Assembly (NCBI GenBank): GCA_013334225.1
Contig: JAAXXY010000004.1
Location: 62,001-126,000 of the forward strand
Source: Chlorobiaceae bacterium
GTDB taxonomy: Bacteria; Bacteroidota; Chlorobiia; Chlorobiales; Chlorobiaceae
Reading direction: 5' to 3'
DNA length: 64,000 nt
The stretch's first letter is position 1; every line of letters begins with the position of its first letter. Both the position numbers and the translations under genes were made by a program. The notes below the pieces were generated by a model, which did not search any database, was not told the origin of the DNA, and saw only the letters and a list, made by a program, of their open reading frames with translations. Below, piece after piece: positions 8,703-17,425 of this stretch.

Positions 8703-9476
8703 ATGAACTTCAAACTGAAGATCTGGAGACAGAAGAACGCGAAAGAAAAAGGAGTGATGGTTTCCTACGATGTTAAGGGAATATCTCCTGACAGCTCTTT
8801 TTTTGAAATGCTCGACTCCCTGAACCAGCAGCTTATCATCAGCGGGGGCGACCCGGTTGTATTCGACCATGACTGCCGGGAAGGTATCTGCGGAACCTGC
8901 AGCCTCTATATCAACGGACGGCCTCATGGACCGGTAAAGGGTGTAACAACATGCCAGCTGCACATGCGTTCTTTCAAGGACGGCGATACAATTCACATCG
9001 AGCCATGGAGAGCACGGGCATTTCCAGTCATCAGAGACCTGATTGTTAACCGGAGCGCTTTCGACAGGATCATTCAGGCCGGAGGCTATATTTCCGTCAA
9101 TTCAGGAGGTGTTCCCGACGCCAACTCGATTCCGGTGCCGAAACACGATGCCGATGCGGCTTTCGATGCCGCCACCTGCATCGGATGCGGCGCATGCGTG
9201 GCATCCTGTTCGAATGCAGCAGCCATGCTCTTTATCGGGGCGAAGGTTTCGCATCTTGCTCTGTTCCCGCAGGGAAGGGTAGAAGCTTCGAAAAGGGTGC
9301 AGAGCATGGTTGCCCGGATGGACGAACTTGGATTCGGCAGCTGCAGCAACACCTATGCCTGTGAAGCGGAATGTCCCAAAGGGATCTCCGTTATCAACAT
9401 CGCCCGTATGAACCGGCAGTTTCTCAATGCAAAGCTCTTTTCTGAGAAAGAGAAGATCATCAGGGAATCGATGTAG
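8703..9476 (+). CDS. sdhB: Succinate dehydrogenase / fumarate reductase iron-sulfur subunit
   Basis: 257 aa. The [2Fe-2S] cluster is held by Cys58, Cys63, Cys66 and Cys84 (CREGICGTC then VTTC); the second module has [11 protein letters not shown] (Cys159-Cys169) and [13 protein letters not shown] for the [4Fe-4S] and [3Fe-4S] clusters. It passes electrons between FAD in SdhA and the haem/quinone site in SdhC. Last gene of the operon; a 13-bp inverted repeat lies about 90 bp after the stop codon. Confidence 0.95.
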   Translation: MNFKLKIWRQKNAKEKGVMVSYDVKGISPDSSFFEMLDSLNQQLIISGGDPVVFDHDCREGICGTCSLYINGRPHGPVKGVTTCQLHMRSFKDGDTIHIEPWRARAFPVIRDLIVNRSAFDRIIQAGGYISVNSGGVPDANSIPVPKHDADAAFDAATCIGCGACVASCSNAAAMLFIGAKVSHLALFPQGRVEASKRVQSMVARMDELGFGSCSNTYACEAECPKGISVINIARMNRQFLNAKLFSEKEKIIRESM

Positions 9477-9566
9477 AACAAACATCGTATTTTTCATTTC
9501 GACAGGTGAGGAATACGAATGTTATTTTCCCTCAATATCTGCCTTGATGTCACATCAGTTTTACCT

Positions 9567-9622
9567 GTTTGCGGAGTTCGAAAAAAAGATTATGCTTTTA
9601 TCTCTTAATGAACTCCGCAAAC
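9567..9622. repeat. 13-bp perfect inverted repeat downstream of sdhB
   Basis: GTTTGCGGAGTTC (9567-9579) is exactly repeated in inverted orientation at 9610-9622 around a 30-nt A/T-rich loop. There is no T tract right after it, so it is not a standard terminator; an mRNA-stabilising hairpin or the trace of a small element are alternatives. Confidence 0.5.
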
Positions 9623-9720
9623 AATTACGGTAACCCGTCTTTTTGTCTTTTTCCCGGATGAAGGTGTTTTTTTCGGAGGAGCACAGTCCGTTGTCCCTTT
9701 GGATGCTTGTTTGAAGGGTT

Positions 9721-10253
9721 TTGATCAATACAGGCGATTTTATTGAGTATCAACATGATAAAAAAGGTCTCAGGGCTGTAGCTCTCTTTGAAGCATGCAA
9801 GGGTTCCCTGGTCCTGTTTGCCGGTCTTGCGGTATTTTCTCTGATTCATGAAAACGTTCAGGTTGTTGCGGATCGTCTTATTGAGCATATGCATCTGAAT
9901 CCGGCAGGACATGTTCCCGGAATTCTTCTGGAATCAGCCGGTCACCTGACCGATGGCCGACTGCGAATGCCTGCTTTTTTCGCCCTGTTTTATTCCGCTG
10001 TCAGATATATCGAAACTTATGGACTGTGTTTCGGAAAACGATGGGCGGAATGGTTCGCCCTGATCAGCGGCGGCATTTAACCTTCCCATTTGAACTTTAC
10101 GAACTTTCCAAGGGCTTTACCTGGCTGAAGATTGCTCTTTTCACAGTAAACTTTCTGGTTATCCTGTACATGTCCATCGAGGTTTTTTCCATGAAAAAGC
10201 GGCATTATACGATCGGGCATAGTGTTGAATCACAGGCAGCAGCTGACCTTTGA
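9721..10253 (+). pseudogene. DUF2127 family membrane protein, frameshifted
   Basis: Two overlapping frames make one DUF2127 protein. The first (TTG 9721 to TAA at 10078-10080) reads GLRAVALFEACKGSLVLFAG and ends YGLCFGKRWAEWFALISGGI. The second resumes at once with PFELYELSKGFTWLKIALFT and ends at TGA 10253. At 10075-10092 two extra bases break what should read GGIYLPFELYE. Function of the family is unknown; four helices are expected. The break is seen directly in the sequence and lies in a patch with other broken genes. Confidence 0.8.
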
Positions 10254-10304
10254 AAACGTACATGCTTTTTTATCATGATACCTGTCCGGAAAATGTAACG
10301 AGGA

Positions 10305-10676
10305 ATGGCTGATATGTCCATTAAACGTGAAAAAAACCAGGAAACCGATCAGGAGCTGGTTATCCGGACGCTTGCTGATAACCAGACGTTTTCATTGCTT
10401 GTTCGCCGTTATGATGCGCCACTTTTACGTTATATACTCCGTATGGGCTGGAAAGACAATTCTTCGGTACAGGATCTGCTCCAGGAAATATTTATCAAAG
10501 CATATATCCATCTCAACGATTACGATCAATCGCTTTCCTTTTCATCCTGGATATACAGGATTGCCCATAATGAAATAGTCAGCTCCTACCTACAACAAAC
10601 GCATCTACACGAACGAACATCGATGGTCGCAATCGGAAAAAGGACGCCTGGGGGGCCGGATTATTTCATTCGATAA
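10305..10676 (+). pseudogene. Truncated ECF-type sigma-70 factor
   Basis: The first about 100 codons are sigma region 2: FSLLVRRYDAPLLRYILRM, SVQDLLQEIFIKAYIHLNDY and FSSWIYRIAHNEIVSSYLQ. Instead of the linker and region 4 (promoter -35 recognition) the frame runs into unrelated sequence and stops at 10676. From about 10621 a different frame encodes the tail of another protein, so a deletion seems to have joined two genes. Without region 4 the product should not act as a normal sigma factor. Start ATG 10305; ATG 10314 is also possible. Confidence 0.8.
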
Positions 10677-10926
10677 ACAGAAACACCTGATTGTTCTCAG
10701 GAATTTCAGAAAAGTAACCTGGCAAGTGGATGTCAGTAAAGCCGAAATACAGGCAGGAACACATGTTGAACCGGGTAAGTATGTGAAAATAACCGGCATT
10801 AAAACTGGTAATCGTCAGTTTGAGGCGCATGAAATCCAGTCCTGGGAAAAAAAGTACCATAAACGACCTGTTATCAGGCAAAAAACATTTCCTGTAAATC
10901 AACCCCCGGAAAAACAGCTCCCTTGA
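10621..10926 (+). pseudogene. C-terminal remnant of a small beta-rich protein joined to the sigma fragment
   Basis: In frame 1 from about 10651 to TGA 10926 the sequence reads GGRIISFDKQKHLIVLRNF, then KVTWQVDVSKAEI, GKYVKITGIKTGNRQFEAHE and a short charged tail. The pattern of short beta strands resembles the OB-like repeats of periplasmic DUF5666-type proteins, which often sit next to sigma/anti-sigma genes. There is no start codon of its own before GTG 10726, inside the domain. I read it as the end of a neighbouring gene whose front was deleted together with the end of the sigma gene. Confidence 0.5.
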
Positions 10927-11041
10927 TGATGTGGCGAGCATTGTATGGCAAAGCAAATGCCTGAAGCGAATGGAAAAGCTCAATAATGAGTATATTGACA
11001 GGTGGAGGTTATCCGTTCCAACAATATCAAGTTTGACGGTC

Positions 11042-11458
11042 ATGAAAAAACAGACAGGCATATGGATTGACCACATGGAAGCCATCGTGGTTTCGCTTGA
11101 GGGAGATCAGGTCAATGTCCAGCACATTGAGTCCGGGGCTGACAGGCACTTTAAACCGTCCGGAGGCTGGAAAGCCGGCGGAACTTCAGTAGCGCAGACA
11201 GTTTCAAACGAACATGCGGAAGAAGAGCGACGGAAGCATCAGTACCATGCGTTTTACAAAAAAGTCATGGCTCTGATCAGTGACTCGAGCGACCTGGCAA
11301 TCTTCGGTCCCGGAGAGGCTAAAACAGAGCTTGAAAATGAAATTGAAAAGGAGGGAGATCTTCAGAAGAAGATCAGAATTGTCGAAGCAAGCGATCGTCT
11401 TACAGAAAACCAGATCGTAGCGAAAGTGAAAGCTTTCTTTCCTGGTGCCCAGAAGTAA
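11042..11458 (+). CDS. Conserved hypothetical protein of the short eRF1-domain-like family
   Basis: 138 aa from ATG 11042; the frame is open upstream to 10931 but the added residues have no family likeness. KKQTGIWIDHMEAIVVSL opens the protein, followed by a polar linker rich in His/Glu and a C-terminal half (LAIFGPGEAKTELENEIEK, IRIVEASDRLTENQIVAKVK) that looks like an eRF1 domain-3/L7Ae-type fold. Such stand-alone proteins are common in bacteria; a link to ribosome rescue or stress is only suggested by the fold. It follows the sigma-factor wreckage and may have belonged to its regulon. Confidence 0.65.
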   Translation: MKKQTGIWIDHMEAIVVSLEGDQVNVQHIESGADRHFKPSGGWKAGGTSVAQTVSNEHAEEERRKHQYHAFYKKVMALISDSSDLAIFGPGEAKTELENEIEKEGDLQKKIRIVEASDRLTENQIVAKVKAFFPGAQK

Positions 11459-11502
11459 ACGCTGAATCAGCCGGACAGGGGGAAGCAGGGCGGGAACCCG
11501 CT

Positions 11503-11880
11503 CTACTTCAATCTGCCCGACATGTAGGAAACTGCCTTGGTTATTTCACTTTCCGACAGATTTTCGTTTCCCCCTTTTGCAGGCATCGTTCCTTTTTTTC
11601 CTTCAAACCCTTCGATTGATTTGTTGATGACGACGTCGAAACCCTGAGCCATACGTTTGTTCCATTCCTCAGTGTCCCCGGGTTTCGGGGCATCCGTCAT
11701 GCCTGTGTCATGGCAGGATGCGCAGTTTGTATCGTAAATTGTTTTCGCTTCGGCGATTTTCTGTTCGGCGAGAACTTTTGAAGCGGATTCAGTCTGTGTT
11801 TTGGTATCGATCTTTTTTTCCTGGGCACAGGCGCCGAGAAGCAGAAAGGCAAGGGGCAGGAGAGGAAGGCTGGTTTTCAT
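11503..11880 (-). CDS. Class I (c5-like) cytochrome c lipoprotein
   Basis: 125 aa from ATG 11880 (ATG 11901 would add seven residues). The signal ends in a lipobox, LLGAC, with Cys18, so the protein is probably membrane-anchored in the periplasm. One haem is attached by CASCH (Cys53, Cys56, His57); the likely axial Met is in KGTMPAKGG. SCHDTGMTDAPKPGD with a tail LSESEITKAVSYMSG fits the cytochrome c5/c555 group, small electron carriers. Monocistronic; no partner oxidoreductase is adjacent. Confidence 0.85.
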   Translation of the reverse strand: MKTSLPLLPLAFLLLGACAQEKKIDTKTQTESASKVLAEQKIAEAKTIYDTNCASCHDTGMTDAPKPGDTEEWNKRMAQGFDVVINKSIEGFEGKKGTMPAKGGNENLSESEITKAVSYMSGRLK

Positions 11881-12122
11881 TTTCGTTTTAAATTTGAACA
11901 CTCAATTTATCCGGTTTACATGGCGGCATAAGTTTGAATGTCCCGATTTTAAACATTATCCGTCGTTTGACAAAAAAGTTTTTTTGTGTTTCGGTTAGTA
12001 AAGGGAAATCACAGAGACTGATATTGCCGATTACCTTTACTTTTTACGGGGGTTATGATTTCAGCTCCGGATCACTTACCTTAACAATTGTAAATCGCAA
12101 TATTTATTATCATTTCAGCATT

Positions 12123-12509
12123 ATGATTTCAGCAAACCGGTACATCGCTGTTCTGATGCTTATCGGAATTCTTCTGCAGATCAACGTTGTTCCTGCCAGT
12201 TACGGGTTGTATTACCTGAACAGGAAAGCCATTGCCGAAAAGGTCTGCGAAAAGAAAGTGAAGAACTGCTGCGGTCAATGTTTCCTGCAGAAAAAAATAG
12301 CCGAGGTTACCGATGCACCGGCAGCTCAGGCTGAAAAGCTGCCGCAGTCAAAAACATTCGAAGAACTGCTTGGAACGATGCCGGGCATTCTGCCTGTGAA
12401 CGTCAATATCCATGCAAAAATACCCGCTATATCTTCCTACTGTATCCCGCAGCATGTTTTTCTTCTCGACGGGGTCAAGGGAACGATAGACCATCCTCCG
12501 AAAGCCTGA
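12123..12509 (+). CDS. Small exported Cys-rich protein upstream of a copper-type TonB receptor
   Basis: 128 aa from ATG 12123. It begins with a hydrophobic helix (YIAVLMLIGILLQINVVPA, a signal anchor) and has Cys42, then NCCGQCFLQKK (Cys49, Cys50, Cys53). The pattern of a short membrane start, LNRKAIAEKVCEKK and a Cys-x-x-Cys-x-LKK-like segment recalls a Bacteroidota family of small proteins found beside TonB receptors; no function has been established that I know. The gene lies 271 bp upstream of the receptor gene on the same strand, and the Cys cluster suits copper handling. Function is inference. Confidence 0.6.
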   Translation: MISANRYIAVLMLIGILLQINVVPASYGLYYLNRKAIAEKVCEKKVKNCCGQCFLQKKIAEVTDAPAAQAEKLPQSKTFEELLGTMPGILPVNVNIHAKIPAISSYCIPQHVFLLDGVKGTIDHPPKA

Positions 12510-12657
12510 TTTTCAAAATCGACGCATACAGCCGCCATCTGACAGTGCCATGAGTTTTGTCCTTAACTGCAGGCATCAATGATGTTTCAGGAAAGCCGGT
12601 AGTCGCGCAAGCTTTCGCTTTTGGGATACATTCTTCCCTCAAGGCGATTAATCGACC

Positions 12658-12780
12658 ATGCTTTCCTGCCCGGGGACAAGATCTGCGGATCATGATCTGT
12701 GCAGTTGCTGTCCTGATGGATGTTCCGGCTGTTTTTCAAATCCAGGAGTAAGTTGTCAACCATTTTTCATTCAAACAGTT
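12658..12780 (+). other. In-frame Cys-rich leader upstream of the TonB receptor
   Basis: The receptor frame is open upstream of its signal-peptide ATG (12781) back to an ATG at 12658. The 41 extra codons include a run with CSCCPDGCSGC and three further Cys, then FFIQTV before the real signal peptide. A signal sequence starting at residue 42 would be unusual, so ATG 12781 is preferred for the receptor. A Cys-rich translated leader could nevertheless take part in metal-dependent control; no cobalamin riboswitch core was seen in this region. Confidence 0.3.
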
Positions 12781-15063
12781 ATGAAAAAAATCCGAAGAAA
12801 ATCAATAATACCGCTTGCTGTCTTTCTTCTTGTTTCAGGCTTGTCACAGCAGGGCTTATGCGTGGAGGCTAAAAGCGATGAAATAGTCGTTACCGCCCCT
12901 GCGGAAAAGGAAGCAAAGGCGCTTGCGGAGAAACGTGCCAAAACCAGCGATACTGCGGCCATGCTCGGCGACACGCCGGGGGTGAGCCTTGCCACAGGAG
13001 GAGGTGTTTCGAGCCTACCCGTCATTGACGGCCTCGCCGATGACAGGCTGCGCATCATATTGGATGGCATGGGCCTGATCTGTTCCTGTCCCAACCACAT
13101 GAACCCCCCATTGTCGACCATCAATCCTAATCAGGTCGGTGAGATTAAAGTCTATGCTGGCATAGCGCCTGTCAGCCTGGGTGGGGACAGCATCGGCGGC
13201 ACCATTGTCGTCAATTCTCCCGAGCCTGAGTTCGCTACTGCGCAGCAGAAGAGCATGAACAAGGGTGAAGTTGGTGCGTTTTACCGCGGCAACAGCAATG
13301 CAATCGGGGGCAACATCTCTGCAACGCACGCTACCGAAACGTTCAGCATCACCTATCGCGGTGCCTATGCACAGGCAGACAACTACAAGGCGGCTGATGA
13401 TTTCAAGACTTTCACCGCCACCGGAAGACCGGGCAGGACCCTTCCGAAGAACGAAGTCGGCTCCACTGCATACGAAACGCAGAACCATGCACTGGATATG
13501 GCCTGGCGAAACAGTAACGATCTGTATGAAGTGAAGCTCGGCTATCAGCATATTCCCTATCAGCTCTATCCGAACCAGCGGATGGATATGCTGGACAACA
13601 AGGAATACAGTCTGAACCTTCACTACCAGGGGAAGACGGGCTGGGGTAAGCTCGATGCGCGGTTCTATGCGGAAAACGTGGACCACTATATGGATTTCGG
13701 CCAGGACAAGCAGTTTTTTTACGGTTCTGCGCCTTATGTCGTTGCTCCGGGCATGCCGATGTATACGAACGGGAAGACGTACGGAGCCTCCCTTAAAGCG
13801 GATATCGAGCTCTCCAGGAAAGACCTGCTGCGTTTTGGTACCGAAATTCAGATCTACCGGCTCGATGACTGGTGGCCGCCTTCTCCAGCGGACCTGACAG
13901 GGATGCTTTTCAGTTCGTCGTATCCTTTTCAGGCTGTTGCCGCCGGCATGGCCCCGAACACGTTCTGGAACATCAACGACGGCAAACGTGATCGGTATGC
14001 TCTGTTCGGCGAGTGGGAGTCAAAATGGAACCCCCGGTGGACATCGCTCATGGGAGTACGCATGGAGCTGGTCAACATGGATACCGGTCCGGTCCAGGGG
14101 TATAACAATGTTGACCTGACCTATCCAGCACCTTATCAGATGTATTACACGGCATACCTGCTGCCGGCAACCCAGTTCAACGCGCTCGACAGGCAGCGAA
14201 CGGATATAAACCTTGACCTGACGGCCCTTGCGCGTTACACTCCCGACGACAGGCAGACGTACGAGTTCGGTTTCGCACGGAAAACCCGCACGCCCAACCT
14301 GTATGAACGCTACTCGTGGTCCCGCAGCAACATGGCGCTCGTAATGAACAACTTCGTCGGAGACGGCAACGGGTATCTCGGAAATCCCGATCTTAAACCC
14401 GAAGTGGCATATACGCTTAGTGCGAGCTTCAGCTGGCACAATGCTGACAAGTCGAGGGAACTCAAGGTCAGTCCCTACCTTACGATGGTCAACGATTACA
14501 TCGACGCAGTCCAGTGGAACCGGGCTACCAATTTACCGGGCACCAACGTGCCGGGGCAGTTCGGAATCCTGAAATACATGAATCAGGATGCAAGGCTTTA
14601 TGGTGTGGACGTTTCCGGTCGAACGCCGTTGGGAAAAAACGCTCTGGGTGACTGGAGCATTAAAGGTCTCGTGAGCTACGTTAACGGGACCAACCTCGAC
14701 ACTGGCAGCGGTTTGTACAATATCATGCCGCTCAATACGAGGGTCGCCCTTCAGCAGAAATATGGAGACTGGAGCAATACGCTGGAACTGGTGGCCGTAA
14801 AATCGAAGACGGATGTGTCGCTGCCGCGTCAGGAACTCTTTACGCCAGGATACTCTCTGGTCAATTGGAGCGGCAGCTATACATATAAAAACCTGCGCTT
14901 CGATTTCGGGGTGGACAACATCTTCGACAGGTTCTACTACCTTCCGCTCGGTGGCGCCTATACCGGCCAGGGCATGACCATGAGTATTACGGGCATTCCC
15001 TACGGCATTGCCGTTCCCGGAATGGGGCGTTCGGTTTATGTTGGGATTAACTGCAAGTTCTGA
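12781..15063 (+). CDS. TonB-dependent outer-membrane receptor, OprC/NosA-like (copper)
   Basis: 760 aa from ATG 12781: signal peptide (KSIIPLAVFLLVSGLSQQG), a TonB-box-like DEIVVTAP near residue 34, plug domain to about residue 165 and a 22-strand barrel ending VYVGINCKF with terminal Phe. The plug loop reads CSCPNHMNPP, giving Cys103-x3-Met107, and a barrel segment reads VDHYMDFG, giving His302-x-Met304. From memory, the Pseudomonas copper receptor OprC binds Cu by exactly such a CxxxM plus HxM set, also with the CPN.M.PP context. The spacing between the motifs is similar (about 200 residues). It probably imports copper. A Cys-rich exported protein precedes it and a terminator follows. Confidence 0.85.
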   Translation: MKKIRRKSIIPLAVFLLVSGLSQQGLCVEAKSDEIVVTAPAEKEAKALAEKRAKTSDTAAMLGDTPGVSLATGGGVSSLPVIDGLADDRLRIILDGMGLICSCPNHMNPPLSTINPNQVGEIKVYAGIAPVSLGGDSIGGTIVVNSPEPEFATAQQKSMNKGEVGAFYRGNSNAIGGNISATHATETFSITYRGAYAQADNYKAADDFKTFTATGRPGRTLPKNEVGSTAYETQNHALDMAWRNSNDLYEVKLGYQHIPYQLYPNQRMDMLDNKEYSLNLHYQGKTGWGKLDARFYAENVDHYMDFGQDKQFFYGSAPYVVAPGMPMYTNGKTYGASLKADIELSRKDLLRFGTEIQIYRLDDWWPPSPADLTGMLFSSSYPFQAVAAGMAPNTFWNINDGKRDRYALFGEWESKWNPRWTSLMGVRMELVNMDTGPVQGYNNVDLTYPAPYQMYYTAYLLPATQFNALDRQRTDINLDLTALARYTPDDRQTYEFGFARKTRTPNLYERYSWSRSNMALVMNNFVGDGNGYLGNPDLKPEVAYTLSASFSWHNADKSRELKVSPYLTMVNDYIDAVQWNRATNLPGTNVPGQFGILKYMNQDARLYGVDVSGRTPLGKNALGDWSIKGLVSYVNGTNLDTGSGLYNIMPLNTRVALQQKYGDWSNTLELVAVKSKTDVSLPRQELFTPGYSLVNWSGSYTYKNLRFDFGVDNIFDRFYYLPLGGAYTGQGMTMSITGIPYGIAVPGMGRSVYVGINCKF

Positions 15064-15093
15064 AACCCGTTCCTGATTCAGTGATCCTTTCTT

Positions 15094-15136
15094 CCCTGCA
15101 GGACGGTTTTCACGCCGTTCTGCGGGGTTTCTTTTT
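15094..15136 (+). terminator. Rho-independent terminator after the TonB receptor
   Basis: GCAGGACGG (15098-15106) pairs with CCGTTCTGC (15115-15123) with one G-U pair; the stem is extended by CCC/GGG around a bulged T. It is followed by TTTCTTTTT. The region 15137-15402 after it is AT-rich and carries no gene that I can see. Confidence 0.75.
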
Positions 15137-15402
15137 CCCTGATAGCGCATCATGGATAACATCGGTGTGTTAGCTTTTCCCTGCCGTTGACATAGATACC
15201 ATGAAATCTTTTACCTTGTTTTATTGTTAGCACTTATAATTTTACAACAGAATTTCAGACAGTTACTTTTTTATGTAATTGTAAAATAGAGTTACTGTCG
15301 TTAACATGGAAACATTGTAAAAAACAAAGGAACGGAATATTCACTGGATCATCTGAACGTCGATTTTCGGTTGACAGAACGTTTCGGATCGATGTCGCCT
15401 GA

Positions 15403-16752
15403 ATGTTCAAAAATATATTTATGGAAGTTATTTTTCTTTTTTTACTGATTCTTCTGAACGGTCTTTTCGCGATGACGGAAATTGCCCTGGTCACGGCGAA
15501 ACGCGCGCGACTTGCGAAGCTTGCCGAAGAAGGGAACAAATCCGCCGCTGCCGCTATCAAGCTTGGCCACGAACCAACAAAATTTCTTTCGACTATCCAG
15601 ATCGGCATTACTTCGATCGGTATTCTCAACGGTATCGTTGGTCAAAACGCGCTTGCAGGGCCATTATCCCTCTGGTTCGGCACGCTTGGCATGGAACGCG
15701 AAGTGAGCGGGATCCTATCGACGGCCCTCATTGTCGTTTCCATCACCTATGTCACGATTGTCATCGGCGAGCTTGTGCCGAAACGCCTCGGTCAGTTCAA
15801 CCCTGAAGGTATCGCCTGCATTGTGGCGATACCCATGCAGGCCCTTTCCTCCATAACGAGGCCTTTCGGAAAGCTGCTTTCGTCATCCACCGACGCTATT
15901 CTGCGCCTCATGGGCAAAAATCCACAGGCATTGCCGAGCGTCACTGAAGAAGAGATCCATGCCATGCTCGAGGAGGGATCGGAGGCCGGCGTGATCGAGC
16001 AGCAGGAGCACGAGATGGTCCGCAACGTTTTCCGTCTCGATGACCGCCAGCTGGGCTCGCTGATGGTTCCTCGTGCGGATATCGTGTTTCTTGACGTTTT
16101 ACGACCGCTTGAAGAGAACATCACCCGGGTCACCGAATCTGAGCATTCCCGCTTTCCGGTATGCAACGGCGGGCTGCAGGCGCTTCTCGGCGTGGTCAAC
16201 GCAAAACAGCTCCTCTCCCAGACTCTCAAGGGAGGGTTGACCGATTTCGCTTCCCATCTCCAGCCTTGCGTCTACGTGCCTGAATCGCTGACCGGCATGG
16301 AGCTGCTCGATCATTTCCGGACATCAGGTACCCAGATGGTGTTCGTTGTTGACGAATATGGTGAGATTCAGGGCCTGGTCACCCTCCAGGACCTTCTCGA
16401 AGCGGTAACCGGAGAATTCGTTCCCCGCAACAGCGAGGATTCCTGGGCCCTGGAGCGGGAAGACGGTTCATGGCTGCTCGACGGGCTCATACCCGTTCCT
16501 GAACTTATGGATACGCTCGAACTGAAAAGCGTTCCCGAGGAGGAAAAAGGCCGGTACCACACCCTTAGCGGCATGATGATGCTTATGTTGGGCAGGATGC
16601 CGCAGACCGGTGATATAGTGTCCTGGGAGCATTGGAACCTTGAAATCGTCGATCTCGACGGTCAGCGGATCGACAAGGTTCTGGCATCTCCTCTTCCCGA
16701 TTCAAAAGCTTCTCAGGAGGGCGAGACTGTCGATCTGTCACGGAATTCCTGA
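15403..16752 (+). CDS. CNNM/CorC-like membrane protein (DUF21, CBS pair, CorC_HlyC)
   Basis: 449 aa (ATG 15403; ATG 15421 just before the first helix is equally plausible). An N-terminal DUF21 domain with about four helices (FLFLLILLNGLFAMTEIAL, IGITSIGILNGIVG, TYVTIVIGELVPKRLG) is followed by two CBS domains (VPRADIVFLDV; FVVDEYGEIQGLVTLQDLLE) and a C-terminal CorC_HlyC transporter-associated domain. Despite the old name hemolysin, the family is linked to Mg/Co export and Mg homeostasis. It stands alone, with a 340-bp AT-rich region in front. Confidence 0.88.
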   Translation: MFKNIFMEVIFLFLLILLNGLFAMTEIALVTAKRARLAKLAEEGNKSAAAAIKLGHEPTKFLSTIQIGITSIGILNGIVGQNALAGPLSLWFGTLGMEREVSGILSTALIVVSITYVTIVIGELVPKRLGQFNPEGIACIVAIPMQALSSITRPFGKLLSSSTDAILRLMGKNPQALPSVTEEEIHAMLEEGSEAGVIEQQEHEMVRNVFRLDDRQLGSLMVPRADIVFLDVLRPLEENITRVTESEHSRFPVCNGGLQALLGVVNAKQLLSQTLKGGLTDFASHLQPCVYVPESLTGMELLDHFRTSGTQMVFVVDEYGEIQGLVTLQDLLEAVTGEFVPRNSEDSWALEREDGSWLLDGLIPVPELMDTLELKSVPEEEKGRYHTLSGMMMLMLGRMPQTGDIVSWEHWNLEIVDLDGQRIDKVLASPLPDSKASQEGETVDLSRNS

Positions 16753-16862
16753 AACACAATTTGAACGGGATCGGTCAAGCCTTTCCCTGTCCCCGGCTTT
16801 TTCCTTACATTACCAGTTGTACAGTTCAGTTTCCATTTTTCATAACTCAAATGGCATCTCCC

Positions 16863-17381
16863 ATGCGAAAACAATCAATAGCAAACATTGCGGGGATTTC
16901 CCTGTTGCTTTTCGGGATCTGCGGAACCTTGTCTTCATGCCAGAAGAAAGCTGGTGAGGTGATTATGGAAAAAGCGATCGAACAGTCCACCGGGAACAAG
17001 GTCGATATCCGTTCCGGCGGTCAGAATGTCACGATCGAGTCGGAAGGCCGTAAAATCGAAATCCAGAGCAATTTGTCCGGAACCTGGCCCGATGACATTC
17101 CCGGCGATGTTCCGAAGTTTACCTATGGAAAGATAAAAGCGGTAACCCGTTCCGATACGCCTGAAGGTAAAAGCTGGTCTGTGGTCTGCGAGAATGTTCC
17201 GGGAAATATTATAAAGAATTATGAAACCGCCCTGAAGAGCAGCGGGTTCAAAACTATTTTAACCACAGTCACCTCCGATGAGGGAGAAGGCGGGACTGTT
17301 ACCGGGGAAAAGGATAAACTTAATGTAGCCTTAATGACCGGAAACGGGAATGCTTCGCTTTCCGTCGTGAAAGAGAACTGA
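16863..17381 (+). CDS. Predicted lipoprotein of unknown function
   Basis: 172 aa from ATG 16863. MRKQSIANIAGISLLLFG leads to a lipobox LSSC, so the product is lipidated. The mature part has a short segment with EKAIEQSTGNKVDIRSGGQN and an alternating beta-like sequence (VTIESEGRKIEIQS), then WPDDIPGDVPKF and a C-terminal domain of about 90 residues. I do not recognise a named family; similar short lipoproteins with a WPxDIP segment occur widely. ATG 16851 is an alternative start. It lies 44 bp upstream of the HIT gene and may be cotranscribed with it. Confidence 0.7.
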   Translation: MRKQSIANIAGISLLLFGICGTLSSCQKKAGEVIMEKAIEQSTGNKVDIRSGGQNVTIESEGRKIEIQSNLSGTWPDDIPGDVPKFTYGKIKAVTRSDTPEGKSWSVVCENVPGNIIKNYETALKSSGFKTILTTVTSDEGEGGTVTGEKDKLNVALMTGNGNASLSVVKEN

Positions 17382-17425
17382 TAACGATTTTACCTGAGCG
17401 GAACAATACAATAACCGAAAAACCT

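Noticed and set aside
12510..12780. Cobalamin riboswitch upstream of the TonB receptor
   Set aside because: No conserved B12-box core was found, and the receptor motifs point to copper.
13015..13686. Long minus-strand ORF of 223 codons
   Set aside because: It lies fully antisense to the TonB receptor gene, whose frame is strongly supported; codon pattern is a shadow.
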